The translations under genes and the position numbers were made by a program. A DNA stretch of 64,000 nucleotides from an uncultured Alphaproteobacteria bacterium. Lineage in GTDB: Bacteria > Pseudomonadota > Alphaproteobacteria > Rhodobacterales > Rhodobacteraceae. Shown here piece by piece: positions 37,364 to 46,263 of this stretch. The notes under the pieces were generated by a model that saw nothing but the letters and a program-made list of their open reading frames with translations, made no database searches and was not told the DNA's origin. The DNA is taken from the NCBI GenBank assembly GCA_902533625.1, contig CACAMI010000006.1:17664-81663 (forward strand). Reading direction: 5' to 3'. The stretch's first letter is position 1. Each line of letters starts with the position of its first letter.

Positions 37364-38854
37364 TTATGTCCACCATTTCTTTGGGTTCTGGCTGAATTTC
37401 AAATTGTCTTCCATGACATGTGCTAAGTTTAAGATATTAGCCTCTTCCCAAGGTCGTCCTATGAGCTGTAGTCCCAATGGAAGGCCTTGTTTATTTAAAC
37501 CTGCAGGCAGACTTATTGCAGGTAGTCCCGCTAAGTTTGTTGGAACAGTAAAGATATCATTCAGGTACATCTCAACTGGGCTCATTTCATCTTTTTTCCC
37601 AATAGGAAAAGCTGAACTGGGCGTTGTTGGGGTCAACAAAGCCTCTATGCCTTCTTTGTATAGGTTTTCAAAATCTTCCTTAATCAGGGTTCTGACCTGT
37701 TGGGCTTTAATATAATACGCTTCATAAAAGCCAGTGGATAGTACAAATGTCCCAATCAATAGGCGCCTCTTCACCTCATCGCCAAAGCCCTCTGACCGAG
37801 TTTTTTCATACAAGTCAATTAAATTATCTCCAGGGCTAATTTGTGCTCTATATCCATATTTTACGCCATCGTAACGCGCTAAATTTGAAGAGGCTTCGGC
37901 AGGAGCTATTACATAATATGCTGGAAGTGCATACTGGGTGTGAGGTAAGCTTACATCTATTAATTCAGCGCCAGCACTTTCAAGAACATTTTTACCCTTG
38001 TCCCAGAGATCTTGAATTTCTTGTGGCATCTCTTCCGTTTTATATTCATGTGGAATTCCAATCTTTTTGCCTTTAATACTTTTGCCAATGTCGGCTTCAA
38101 AATCAGGTTTATTAATTTTTGCACTAGTACTATCCTTTGGATCGTGGCCTGAAATTGTCTTTAGAACAATTGCAGCGTCGCGAACTGTTTTAGTCATTGG
38201 CCCAGCTTGATCAAGTGATGAAGCAAAAGCGATTATTCCATATCGGGAGCAACGCCCATAAGTTGGCTTTAGCCCCACTATACCAGTAAATGATGCTGGT
38301 TGGCGAATTGAGCCTCCCGTATCTGTGCCCAGACTTGCAGCGCATAAGTCAGCTGAAACTGCAGCTGCTGAACCTCCAGAAGACCCTCCCGGGACTAAAG
38401 CTTTAGTCAATTCTGAAGACCAAGGGTTAATGCTAGGGCCATAGCGGGATGTTTCATTAGATGATCCCATTGCAAATTCATCCATGTTAGTTTTTCCTAA
38501 CATTACAGCACCAGACCTAAAAAGGTTTTCTGTAACTGTGCTCTCATAATCAGGAATGAATCCATCAAGAATTTTTGAGGCAGCTTGTGTTGGAAAGCCC
38601 CTCGTGCAAAAAATATCCTTTATTCCGAATGGGATACCACAGAGGTCTTCTACTTCAGCACTTGCCATTTTTTTATCAGCTTCATTTGCCTGACTTATTG
38701 CAAGTTCCTCAGACACAAAGCTATAAGAATTTAATGTCTTTGCTTGTTCAATATTATTCAGATAATATCTTGTTAGCTCTAATGACGAAAGTTCTCTCTT
38801 TCTCAGCAAGCTTCTGATCTGAGAAATTGCCAGATTACTTATATCTTCATTCAT
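37364..38854 (-). CDS. gatA: Asp/Glu-tRNA amidotransferase subunit A
   Basis: This is a 496-residue amidase-signature protein. The Ser-cisSer-Lys triad is visible: Lys79 in [10 protein letters not shown], the cis-Ser in [12 protein letters not shown] (158-159) and the nucleophile Ser182 in [13 protein letters not shown]. GatA releases ammonia from glutamine for conversion of Glu-tRNA-Gln (and Asp-tRNA-Asn) to the amide. GatC precedes it with a 4-bp ATGA overlap. GatB, the kinase/transamidase subunit, is not in this window. Confidence 0.95.
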   Translation of the reverse strand: MNEDISNLAISQIRSLLRKRELSSLELTRYYLNNIEQAKTLNSYSFVSEELAISQANEADKKMASAEVEDLCGIPFGIKDIFCTRGFPTQAASKILDGFIPDYESTVTENLFRSGAVMLGKTNMDEFAMGSSNETSRYGPSINPWSSELTKALVPGGSSGGSAAAVSADLCAASLGTDTGGSIRQPASFTGIVGLKPTYGRCSRYGIIAFASSLDQAGPMTKTVRDAAIVLKTISGHDPKDSTSAKINKPDFEADIGKSIKGKKIGIPHEYKTEEMPQEIQDLWDKGKNVLESAGAELIDVSLPHTQYALPAYYVIAPAEASSNLARYDGVKYGYRAQISPGDNLIDLYEKTRSEGFGDEVKRRLLIGTFVLSTGFYEAYYIKAQQVRTLIKEDFENLYKEGIEALLTPTTPSSAFPIGKKDEMSPVEMYLNDIFTVPTNLAGLPAISLPAGLNKQGLPLGLQLIGRPWEEANILNLAHVMEDNLKFSQNPKKWWT

Positions 38855-39138
38855 TCTATCACCTTAGGAACTGAGAAAAAGCCTTCCTTTACATTAGGTG
38901 CATTTCTTAAAATCTCGTCTGGGTAATTTCCATCACTGATTTTATCTGACCTCTCTTTTGATTCCATGGGGGTAACTGTAGTCATTGGAGATACAGAGGA
39001 AGTATCAATTTTCTCTAATTTTTTCACAAACACCAGAACCTCTGATAGCTCCTTAGCGGTGGTTTCAGTTTGGGCGACAGTCAGTTTTAGCCTAGATAAT
39101 TTAGCTATTTTCTTTACTACTTCACGATCTATTGACAC
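38851..39138 (-). CDS. gatC: Asp/Glu-tRNA amidotransferase subunit C
   Basis: This 95-residue protein has the GatC pattern: [17 protein letters not shown] near the N-terminus, a middle [23 protein letters not shown] and the C-terminal [19 protein letters not shown]. GatC is the small scaffold that wraps around GatA. The ORF overlaps the gatA start by 4 bp. The start is a GTG at 39136-39138. tadA lies 91 bp upstream on the same strand. Confidence 0.93.
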   Translation of the reverse strand: MSIDREVVKKIAKLSRLKLTVAQTETTAKELSEVLVFVKKLEKIDTSSVSPMTTVTPMESKERSDKISDGNYPDEILRNAPNVKEGFFSVPKVIE

Positions 39139-39229
39139 TTTTTCTCTTTCACAATTTATTACCTGCTACTACCACAATATATTAAGGTAGTTCTAGAAAA
39201 AAATGCTAAGAGATTAATCCAAGACGATG

Positions 39230-39682
39230 TTATCTCCGTAGCTTGAAGAAATTTTTCAATAGGTGGGAGCAAATATCCTGATTGATGCCTTTTACTATTT
39301 CTGGCTTATGGTGGTTCTGGCTATGAGTAAATATTTTTGGCCCAACTTCTATTCCACCTGATTTTCTGTCAGATGCCCCATAGACAATTTTTGATATTCG
39401 GGCAAAGGAAATAGCAGTAGCGCACATTGGACAGGGTTCAAGTGTCACAAACAAACTATAGCCGTTTAATCTTTCATTTTTTAGTGAACGGCATTCCCTT
39501 CTAATAACATTTAATTCGGCATGGGCAGTGGGGTCGGAATTGCCTATAACTAAATTATGACTGGATTGTTTTATATTACCCTCTGGGTCAATTAAAACTG
39601 CGCCAATGGGAACTTCATTGCAACTTTCTGCTATTCTAGCTTGTTCTATAGCTAAATGCATATAATGGTTTATTTTTTTCAA
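39230..39682 (-). CDS. tadA: tRNA-specific adenosine deaminase TadA
   Basis: This is a cytidine-deaminase-fold protein of 150 residues. Zinc site: His54 and Glu56 in AHAELNVI, Cys84 and Cys87 in LEPCPMCATA. TadA converts A34 to inosine in tRNA-Arg(ACG) and is normally essential. The annotated start is a TTG at 39682; the ATG at 39661 would give 143 residues and still retain the fold, so the start is unsure. The gene is divergent from the rluB-like gene with a gap of only 26 bp. Confidence 0.93.
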   Translation of the reverse strand: MKKINHYMHLAIEQARIAESCNEVPIGAVLIDPEGNIKQSSHNLVIGNSDPTAHAELNVIRRECRSLKNERLNGYSLFVTLEPCPMCATAISFARISKIVYGASDRKSGGIEVGPKIFTHSQNHHKPEIVKGINQDICSHLLKNFFKLRR

Positions 39683-39708
39683 TATTTAAGCTCAGATATA
39701 TATTTTAA

Positions 39709-40452
39709 GTGAAAAATTTAATGCAAAGAGAAAATAATAACAACCAAAGGCTTTCAAAAAAGATAGCTCGGTCTGGGTTTTCATCTCGACGTGAGGCAGA
39801 GAAATATATTGAAAGTGGTAGGGTAAAGGTTAACGGAGCAATAATAAAGGAATTATCTTTTCAAGTGGGTATCAATGACCAAATACATATAGATGGGCGA
39901 AGAATTAACAAAGAGGGAAAAACTCGTCTTTGGAAATTTCATAAACCTAAGGGGTTGATTACTTCTCATAAGGATGAAAAGTCTCGCCAAACTATTTTCC
40001 AGATTTTACCAAAAAATTTACCCCGATTAATAACTGTAGGTAGGCTAGACCTTAATTCAGAGGGGCTACTCTTACTAACAAATGATGGTGATTTAAAAAG
40101 AAAATTAGAGTTACCTAGCTCAAAGATTGTGAGATCCTATAGGGTTCGAGCGAAAGGTGTAGCAAATGAAAACAAGTTATTAAGGTTAAGGCAAGGAATA
40201 ACAGTTGATGGTATTATGTATAGGCCTATGAAGTTAAATATAATAAAGCAAAATACTTCGAATGTTTGGCTATCTGTAAGATTAATTGAAGGTAAAAATA
40301 GGGAAATAAGGCTTTCCTTTCAAGCTATTGGCCTGCAAGTGAATAAACTTATCAGAACTTCTTTTGGTCCTATTACTTTGGGAAAACTAGATAAGGGACA
40401 AATTGAAGAGGTGGAATTAGATAGTTTTTCAGCAATACTAAAAGATGGTTAA
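39709..40452 (+). CDS. RsuA/RluB-family 23S rRNA pseudouridine synthase
   Basis: This is a 247-residue protein from a GTG at 39709 (ATG at 39721 is an alternative). An N-terminal S4 RNA-binding domain (residues ~14-60; RLSKKIARSGFSSRREAEKYIESGRVKV) is followed by the catalytic domain with the active Asp in VGRLDLNSEGLLLLTNDG. EGKNREIRLSFQAIG is a C-terminal signature. The family converts specific rRNA uridines to pseudouridine; RluB (U2605) is the likeliest match, but RluE/RsuA cannot be excluded. RNase P RNA follows on the same strand. Confidence 0.87.
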   Translation: MKNLMQRENNNNQRLSKKIARSGFSSRREAEKYIESGRVKVNGAIIKELSFQVGINDQIHIDGRRINKEGKTRLWKFHKPKGLITSHKDEKSRQTIFQILPKNLPRLITVGRLDLNSEGLLLLTNDGDLKRKLELPSSKIVRSYRVRAKGVANENKLLRLRQGITVDGIMYRPMKLNIIKQNTSNVWLSVRLIEGKNREIRLSFQAIGLQVNKLIRTSFGPITLGKLDKGQIEEVELDSFSAILKDG

Positions 40453-40473
40453 TCTCATCTAATCTGATCCTAT

Positions 40474-40502
40474 TTGACGAGAAAGGATTTTTTTTCTAGA
40501 TT
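40474..40502 (+). promoter_or_regulatory. Sigma-70-type promoter of rnpB
   Basis: TTGACG (40474-40479) and TAGATT (40497-40502) are separated by 17 bp, and position 40508, the start of the P1 helix of RNase P RNA, lies 6 bases after the -10. The fit between predicted transcription start and RNA 5' end is good. The promoter starts 22 bp after the rluB-like gene stops. Confidence 0.65.
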
Positions 40503-40507
40503 AAAAT

Positions 40508-40853
40508 GTGTGTGGATGCGGATATGATCGCGGCTGAAAGCCGAGGAAAGTCCGGACTCCAAGGGGAAATGGTGCCGGATAACGTCCGGCCGAGGCAACT
40601 CGAGGGAAAGCGCAACAGAAAGCAAACCGCCTGTAAAGGTAAGGGTGAAAAGGTGCGGTAAGAGCGCACCATTCTTTTGGTAACAAAAGAAGTTAGGCAA
40701 GCCCCACCAGGAGCAAGGTCAAATAGGAGCCAGAATTGATCCCCTTAAATGGCTCGGGTAGACCGCTAGAATTTAGGGGTAACTCTGAATCGGGACGAAT
40801 GATCATCAAGAGAATACTCAGAACAGAATCCGGCTTACAAGCATCCACACATT
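40508..40853 (+). ncRNA. rnpB: RNase P RNA (bacterial type A)
   Basis: The hallmark GAGGAAAGTCCGGACTCC occurs near 40543-40560. The conserved GCAACAGAAAGCAAACCGCC follows, and ACAGAATCCGGCTTAC lies near the 3' end (40833-40848). The ends pair to form helix P1 (GTGTGGATGC at 40510-40519 with GCATCCACAC at 40841-40850). The length of about 346 nt fits type A. This is the catalytic RNA that trims tRNA 5' leaders. Short open frames overlapping it on both strands are not genes. Confidence 0.97.
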
Positions 40854-40954
40854 TAATGTTATCCATAAATTTCTATAAAAAACCATTGATTTCCATTAAA
40901 TACCATGTTATTCCTTTTTTAAGGTTGAAAGAAATATAAAAAATTTTCATACAG

Positions 40955-41080
40955 GCATTAACTTCAACCTTAGGTGTCGGAGGTTTGGGTGTGATCCAAA
41001 ATGGAGCAGGTTTATATCAGCCAAGCTAGGCAAAAAATGTAAAACGGCGGATCGTTAGGCAGTCGATCCGCCTTTTTTTT
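40955..41080 (+). ncRNA. Candidate structured leader of the mraZ operon or small RNA
   Basis: Between rnpB and mraZ, about 125 bases can fold into consecutive hairpins: AACCT/AGGTT (40967-40985), TTTGG/CCAAA around GTGTGAT (40984-41000), GCC/GGC near 41021-41032, and a strong terminator (41046-41080). A weak promoter, TTGAAA (40925-40930) with CATACA 17 bases later, could start it near 40955. I do not match it to a known RNA family. It could instead be the 3' trailer of rnpB. It ends 18 bp before the mraZ start. Confidence 0.35.
41046..41080 (+). terminator. Strong intrinsic terminator just upstream of mraZ
   Basis: GGCGGATCG (41046-41054) pairs perfectly with CGATCCGCC (41064-41072) around a 9-base loop, followed by eight T residues (41073-41080). 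It is the strongest Rho-independent terminator I see in the window. It ends transcripts from rnpB or the candidate leader RNA and lies 18 bp before the mraZ GTG, so mraZ needs a promoter overlapping it, read-through, or regulated anti-termination. Confidence 0.9.
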
Positions 41081-41098
41081 AGTCAAAATTTTTTTTAG

Positions 41099-41629
41099 GT
41101 GAGTAGTTTGATAAAGCGTTTTAGGGGGGAATGGACGAATAAAGTGGATGCTAAAGGTAGAGTGTCCATTCCAGCTTCGTTTAGACGAGTATTAGAAACT
41201 TGCGATCCAGATTGGAATGAAACCTTGTTCCCAAGCTTAGTTTTAGTTTACGGCAGGAAAGGCAGCGGTTGCATTGAGGGCTATTCAATTCGTTCGATTC
41301 AAGAAGTTGATGATATGATTTCCGCTTTACCTAGGTATTCAAAAAATAGAGAAATTTTAGAACGGCTCCTTAATTCTAATTCAGTCCAAACCCAGGTGGA
41401 TGAAAATGGAAGAATCGTTTTATCATCAAAATTAAGAGAGATGATTGGTATAACAGGTGAAGCATTATTTGCTGGAATGGGTGAGAAGTTTCAAATATGG
41501 AATCCAAATTCTTACCAGAAAAATATGCTGGAGATTTTTGAAATAATTAAAGATCCTGGAAGTGAGCAAAGAATTTTTGATCTTTTAGATAAGAAAACTA
41601 TAAATAAAAATTCAGATAAGGATGATTGA
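41099..41629 (+). CDS. mraZ: MraZ transcriptional regulator of the division/cell wall cluster
   Basis: This is a 176-residue protein with two SpoVT/AbrB-like repeats: FRGEWTNKVDAKGRVSIPASFR at residues ~8-30 and TQVDENGRIVLSSKLRE near 100, each with the DxxGR signature. MraZ binds DNA upstream of its own operon. It is longer than the ~150 residues of enteric MraZ, as in other alphaproteobacteria. The start is a GTG at 41099. The stop overlaps the rsmH ATG by one base. Confidence 0.93.
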   Translation: MSSLIKRFRGEWTNKVDAKGRVSIPASFRRVLETCDPDWNETLFPSLVLVYGRKGSGCIEGYSIRSIQEVDDMISALPRYSKNREILERLLNSNSVQTQVDENGRIVLSSKLREMIGITGEALFAGMGEKFQIWNPNSYQKNMLEIFEIIKDPGSEQRIFDLLDKKTINKNSDKDD

Positions 41630-42603
41630 TGAATTGCTTTTCTGGAGAGCAAGATCATGTACCTGTACTAATTTCTTCCATTATTGATAGGTTGCCTCAG
41701 ATCAGAGGTGTTTGGATTGATGGAACTTTTGGAGCCGGTGGTTATACAAAAGCTATTTTAAGTTCTGGTGCAAATTTTGTTATTGGAATTGATCGCGATC
41801 CTGAGGTTGAGGGACATGCTACTAGAATATTAAATAGGAATATTAAGAAATTCATATTTGTAAATGATACATTTTCCAATTTGTGCACTATTTCAAAGGG
41901 ACTAGGTTTTCACGAGGTTCAGGGTGTGATGTTAGATTTAGGTGTATCGTCAATGCAGATTGATACACCGAAACGTGGCTTCTCTTTTAGATATGATGGC
42001 CCCCTCGATATGAGAATGTCAAAAAATGGAGTGATGGCGGAAGAAGTAATCAATCAGTTTTCAGAGTTTGAATTAGCAAATATCTTTTTTAAGTTAGGAG
42101 AGGAGAGAAAATCTAGGCAGATAGCTAGAGAGATAGTTAGGTGCAGAGAAAAGGCTAAGATATCATCAACTTTAGATTTAGTGCAAATTATTGAAAGCGT
42201 AATCCCTAGTAATACAGAAAATCGAATACACCCAGCCACAAGATGCTTTCAAGCATTGAGAATTTATATTAATCATGAACTTGAGGAATTAGAAAAAGCT
42301 TTGCATGCAGCACAAGAGGTTTTGTCTATTGGGGGTTTTCTAATAGTGATTTCTTTCCACTCATTAGAGGATAGAATAGTAAAGAATTTTCTTCGTAATT
42401 CTAGTGTCTCATACCCAAAGTCAAACCGTTATTACCCAGAGGTTAACCTTTCTAAACCTACGTTTGAAATCGTTACAAGAAAACCAATTATTGCCTCTAA
42501 ATATGAGAGAAAGAATAATCCGCGTGCGAGTTCTGCAAAATGCAGGATAGCTATTCGAAACGATCATAGTATTCATCTTAAAGAAGAAATAGAAAAATTA
42601 TGA
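41629..42603 (+). CDS. rsmH: 16S rRNA m4C1402 methyltransferase RsmH (MraW)
   Basis: This 324-residue SAM-dependent methyltransferase has HVPVLISSIIDRLP at the N-terminus, the SAM loop IDGTFGAGGYTKAIL, GVMLDLGVSSMQID, RGFSFRYDGPLDMRM and ISFHSLEDRIVKNF. It methylates N4 of C1402 in 16S rRNA. The ATG at 41629 overlaps the mraZ stop (TGATG), preferred over a TTG one codon earlier. ftsL overlaps its end by 4 bp. Confidence 0.96.
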   Translation: MNCFSGEQDHVPVLISSIIDRLPQIRGVWIDGTFGAGGYTKAILSSGANFVIGIDRDPEVEGHATRILNRNIKKFIFVNDTFSNLCTISKGLGFHEVQGVMLDLGVSSMQIDTPKRGFSFRYDGPLDMRMSKNGVMAEEVINQFSEFELANIFFKLGEERKSRQIAREIVRCREKAKISSTLDLVQIIESVIPSNTENRIHPATRCFQALRIYINHELEELEKALHAAQEVLSIGGFLIVISFHSLEDRIVKNFLRNSSVSYPKSNRYYPEVNLSKPTFEIVTRKPIIASKYERKNNPRASSAKCRIAIRNDHSIHLKEEIEKL

Positions 42604-42965
42604 GATTAACTTTTCTGTTCATATCATTTTTGTCTTTGATGACCGTTTCAGTGTGGGCTTACAACGTCAATTACAAAGCTAGAACGGTAATCAAAAGTGT
42701 TAAAACTTTATCTTCAGAAATACAAAATAAAGAAGCCCGAATTAAATTACTAAAAGCAGAATGGACCTATCTTAATAGACCAGAACGTCTTAACAGGTTA
42801 GTCACTGTTCATTTCCCAGAACTTAGACTTTTGGCGCTTAGTTACGAGAACTATTTGCTATTTGAAGAAATATTGTTGGCCGGCAGAAAAGGAATAGACA
42901 ATTCTATCTTTGAACCTGCTAGTAATAAAAAGGATAAGTTATTAAATGAAATGGTAGAGCCGTGA
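42600..42965 (+). CDS. ftsL: Cell division protein FtsL
   Basis: This is a 121-residue bitopic protein. One membrane helix lies at residues ~3-21 with almost no cytoplasmic part. A helical periplasmic region follows (KSVKTLSSEIQNKEARIKLLKAEWTYL split over residues 34-60) with the WTYLNRPERLNRLV motif typical of alphaproteobacterial FtsL. It forms a coiled coil with FtsB/DivIC in the divisome. It overlaps rsmH and ftsI by 4 bp each. The short, weakly conserved sequence is supported mainly by its location and that motif. Confidence 0.88.
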   Translation: MRLTFLFISFLSLMTVSVWAYNVNYKARTVIKSVKTLSSEIQNKEARIKLLKAEWTYLNRPERLNRLVTVHFPELRLLALSYENYLLFEEILLAGRKGIDNSIFEPASNKKDKLLNEMVEP

Positions 42966-44752
42966 ATAGGGGTAATTTTAGGCCTATGCCAAGGCAGATA
43001 AGCCCCAATGATTCTAGAGGGCAGATGACGGTTTATTTTAAGGAAGAAAACCGATTAAGAGATAAGAGTTCCTTTAGATTATTACTACTTTCGGGATTTT
43101 TTGCATCTTGTTTTTTTCTTATAGTAATTAAGTTAACTATAATCGCAGGTTCAGACGGTACAGTTAATTCGGGTTATAATAAAAAAATCTCTGAATATGA
43201 AAGTCGTCAAGATATTGTAGATCGTAATGGAAATATTTTAGCTACTAATATTCCTGTATATTCTCTTTATGCCCATCCAGAAAAATTGTTAGATCCAGAG
43301 TTTGCAGCAAAAAACTTATCACTTATTTTTCGTGACCAAGATGAAAATAAATTACTAAAATTATTTAAAGAACATCCAAAATTTGTGTTTCTTAAGAAGA
43401 GTATTACAAATAATGAGAAGACTCAGGTTCTCGAATTAGGGGAACCTGGGCTGAGGTTTGGAGAAAGGGAACTCAGGATTTATCCAAATGGTTCTTTATT
43501 GTCTCATGTTTTAGGCAGAACAAAAATTAAGGAGATTTCAACAACTGAATCTTCTATTGAAGGAATATCTGGTTTAGAGAAGATGTTTAATAATCAGTTA
43601 ATAAAAAAAGGACTGGATAGAGATCCTTTGAAACTATCAATAGATTTGGCAACCCAATCAGTTTTAGAAAATATTCTTTCTGATGGCACAAATTTTTTTA
43701 ATGCAAAAGGTGGATCTGGGATAATAATGGATGTGAATAATGGTGAAGTATTAGCAATGGTTTCGTTGCCTAACTTTGATCCTAATTTAAGAGTAAAATT
43801 AGATTATTCTTCTGGAAATAATGATATGTTTCTAAATAAAGCTGTACAAGGTACTTATGAGTTGGGCTCGGTTTTGAAAATATTTACTGCAGCAATGGCA
43901 ATAGAAATAGGCACCTTTTCTCCTCATACTTTAGTGGATGTATCGCAGCCAGTTAAGATAGGAAAAACAAACCCGATAAAAGATAAGAGCTGGATCGGAG
44001 ATAAAATTTCATTAAAGGAGGTTATAGTTAAATCGTCTAATGTTGGTTCAGCAAGGATTATTTCTTCTTTTGAGCCAGAAGAACAAAAGAAATTTCTTGA
44101 AAGTTTTGGCTTTTTTGAAGAGACAGGCCTAGAGCTTCCTGAGGCTAATATTAGATCATCTGTTGGGTCTGATCCTTGGACAAGATATAAGGCTGCAATG
44201 ATAGCAATTGGGCATGGCATAAGAGTTTCCCCCTTGCACTTGGCCGCAGCCTATGCCACCTCCATTAACGGAGGCTTAAAAGTTACTCCCACTATTCTCA
44301 GAAGTTCAAAAAATAATAATAATCGCACTAGGATCATTTCCCATAGTACTTCAATTAAACTTCGCGAAATCATGGGAGAAGTTGTTAACTCAGGTACCGG
44401 TAAGAATGCAAAAATTGATGGATATTCTCTAGGCGGCAAAACGGGAACTGCAGAAAAGTATGATAAGAAGCTCAATAAATTTAATTATAAGAAGAATTAT
44501 GCATCATTTGCCTCATTTTTTCCCCTACATGACCCAAAATATGTTGTGGTGATATGCTTGGATGAAGCGTCAAATTCTTATAAGAAAACTAATAAAAGAA
44601 TAGCTGGCAATACAGCAGTACCCTTGACTGCTGAAATAATTAGTAGAGTAGCTCCTATTTTAGGGGTGAAGCCTGAAATGATAGATTCTGAATCACTTTA
44701 TGATTTCAGGGTAGATTTTATTTCAGACAAAGGTAGGTTGTCAGAAAACTGA
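42962..44752 (+). CDS. ftsI: Peptidoglycan D,D-transpeptidase FtsI (PBP3)
   Basis: This is a 596-residue class B penicillin-binding protein with a cytoplasmic N-terminus and one membrane helix (~38-60). The PBP dimerisation domain follows (RQDIVDRNGNILATNIPVYSL), then the transpeptidase domain: Ser303-x-x-Lys306 in LGSVLKIFTA, SSN at 358-360 and KTG at 493-495. It cross-links septal peptidoglycan. The start is a GTG overlapping the ftsL stop (GTGA). In the standard cluster its partner FtsW comes after murD, but here it does not. Confidence 0.96.
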   Translation: MNRGNFRPMPRQISPNDSRGQMTVYFKEENRLRDKSSFRLLLLSGFFASCFFLIVIKLTIIAGSDGTVNSGYNKKISEYESRQDIVDRNGNILATNIPVYSLYAHPEKLLDPEFAAKNLSLIFRDQDENKLLKLFKEHPKFVFLKKSITNNEKTQVLELGEPGLRFGERELRIYPNGSLLSHVLGRTKIKEISTTESSIEGISGLEKMFNNQLIKKGLDRDPLKLSIDLATQSVLENILSDGTNFFNAKGGSGIIMDVNNGEVLAMVSLPNFDPNLRVKLDYSSGNNDMFLNKAVQGTYELGSVLKIFTAAMAIEIGTFSPHTLVDVSQPVKIGKTNPIKDKSWIGDKISLKEVIVKSSNVGSARIISSFEPEEQKKFLESFGFFEETGLELPEANIRSSVGSDPWTRYKAAMIAIGHGIRVSPLHLAAAYATSINGGLKVTPTILRSSKNNNNRTRIISHSTSIKLREIMGEVVNSGTGKNAKIDGYSLGGKTGTAEKYDKKLNKFNYKKNYASFASFFPLHDPKYVVVICLDEASNSYKKTNKRIAGNTAVPLTAEIISRVAPILGVKPEMIDSESLYDFRVDFISDKGRLSEN

Positions 44753-44782
44753 TTTAATTGATTACAGGACGAGTAAATTTTC

Positions 44783-46258
44783 ATGAAACTTACTGAATTA
44801 CTGCCTGCCATTGAAGAAAAGTTCGACTTAAAATTACTAGAGAATTTAGAAATTTCTAATATTACCTCTGATAGTAGGAATGTATCCCCTAATGGATTAT
44901 TTTTTGCCATTCAAGGTGAAAAATTTGATGGTGTAAACTTTGCAAGAATGGCTGAGAAAAGAGGGGCTGTAATTATTGTTACTTATTCTGGAGGTTCAAA
45001 AAAATGTAAAGAGTTAGGGGTAAGTATTCCTATAATAGAAGTAGAAAATGTAAGAAGAGTTTTGTCTTATGCAGCCTACAAATGGTTTGGTCAGCAGCCA
45101 AAAGAGATTGTTGCTATAACTGGGACCAATGGAAAAACATCGGTGGCAGCCTTTTTAAAGCAAATTTGGGAAAATTTAGGAATCAAATGTGCTAGTATAG
45201 GCACACTTGGTGCAGATGGAATTTCAGATTCAAGTAATGAACTGACTACGCCTGACCCCCTTTCATTACACAAATATCTAGCAGAACTAAACTCTAAAGG
45301 TGTGGATCACATTGTATTAGAAGCTTCATCTCATGGGTTAATCCAAAACAGATTGGATCATGTAAATATTACCAGTAGAGCATTTACCAATTTATCGCGA
45401 GATCATTTAGATTATCATGGCGGCCTAGACGAATATTTTCTTGCTAAGGCGATCTTATTTAGAAAAAATCCAATTTTAGGCGGCATATCCATTGTTAACA
45501 TTGATGAATATTATGGAAGATTAATGAAGCTTGTTGCTGAAGATAATGGTTTTAATGTATTTGGAGTAGGACAGTTTCAGGGTTCAAAATTTCGCATCAT
45601 AAAGCAATCCATGCAGGTTGGAGGTCAGTATCTGTCTGTATCTTTTGACAACAAAACTTATAACTTTCAGTTAAAATTAATGGGAGCTTTCCAAGGTGAA
45701 AATGTTATAATGGCTGCGGCTCTAGCAATTGCTTCAGGAGCTAATCCAGATAGAGTATTTTCGGTTCTTCCGAATTTAACTGCTCCTGAGGGTAGACTTC
45801 AGGTTATATCCGAGATGAAGAGTGGCGCAAAAATATTTTTAGACTACGCTCATTCACCAGAGGCCTTAAGGAAAGTTCTTCTTGCAGTTCGTCCTCATAC
45901 ATTTGGCAACCTTTCCCTAGTATTTGGTGCTGGGGGAGACAGGGATAAGGGTAAAAGAAAAATCATGGGAGAAGTAGCAGAAGTTTATGCTGATAAGATA
46001 TATATTACTGATGATAACCCAAGATTTGAAAATGCAAATATGATTAGGAAGGAAATCAAAAGAGGTTGTTCAAAAGGTATTGATGTTCCAGATAGAGCTA
46101 AAGCAATTTTGGTTGCTATTAGTGAATTAAAAAGTGGTGATAACCTTATTGTTGCTGGAAAGGGACATGAAAGAGGACAACAAATAGGCAATACCAATTA
46201 CCCTTTTGATGATTCTGAACAAATTTCTATGAGTGTAGAACTATTGGAGAACAGTTGA
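44783..46258 (+). CDS. murE: UDP-MurNAc-L-Ala-D-Glu:meso-diaminopimelate ligase
   Basis: This is a 491-residue Mur ligase. The ATP loop is GTNGKT at 114-119, SSHGLIQNRLDHV binds substrate, and DDNPRFENANMI (about residue 408) is the meso-diaminopimelate-specificity motif, so the cell has Gram-negative-type peptidoglycan. It adds the third residue of the stem peptide in the cytoplasm. It starts 30 bp after ftsI, and murF follows after 5 bp. Confidence 0.96.
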   Translation: MKLTELLPAIEEKFDLKLLENLEISNITSDSRNVSPNGLFFAIQGEKFDGVNFARMAEKRGAVIIVTYSGGSKKCKELGVSIPIIEVENVRRVLSYAAYKWFGQQPKEIVAITGTNGKTSVAAFLKQIWENLGIKCASIGTLGADGISDSSNELTTPDPLSLHKYLAELNSKGVDHIVLEASSHGLIQNRLDHVNITSRAFTNLSRDHLDYHGGLDEYFLAKAILFRKNPILGGISIVNIDEYYGRLMKLVAEDNGFNVFGVGQFQGSKFRIIKQSMQVGGQYLSVSFDNKTYNFQLKLMGAFQGENVIMAAALAIASGANPDRVFSVLPNLTAPEGRLQVISEMKSGAKIFLDYAHSPEALRKVLLAVRPHTFGNLSLVFGAGGDRDKGKRKIMGEVAEVYADKIYITDDNPRFENANMIRKEIKRGCSKGIDVPDRAKAILVAISELKSGDNLIVAGKGHERGQQIGNTNYPFDDSEQISMSVELLENS

Positions 46259-46263
46259 AATAA

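Noticed and set aside
40860-40868. TTATCCATA resembling a DnaA box after rnpB
   Set aside because: It is a single imperfect match in AT-rich sequence, with no repeat cluster or origin-associated gene.
40470-40939. Short open frames on both strands over and just after the RNase P RNA
   Set aside because: They overlap the conserved rnpB sequence and its P1 helix, have no recognisable protein motif or ribosome site, and are by-products of a structured RNA gene.
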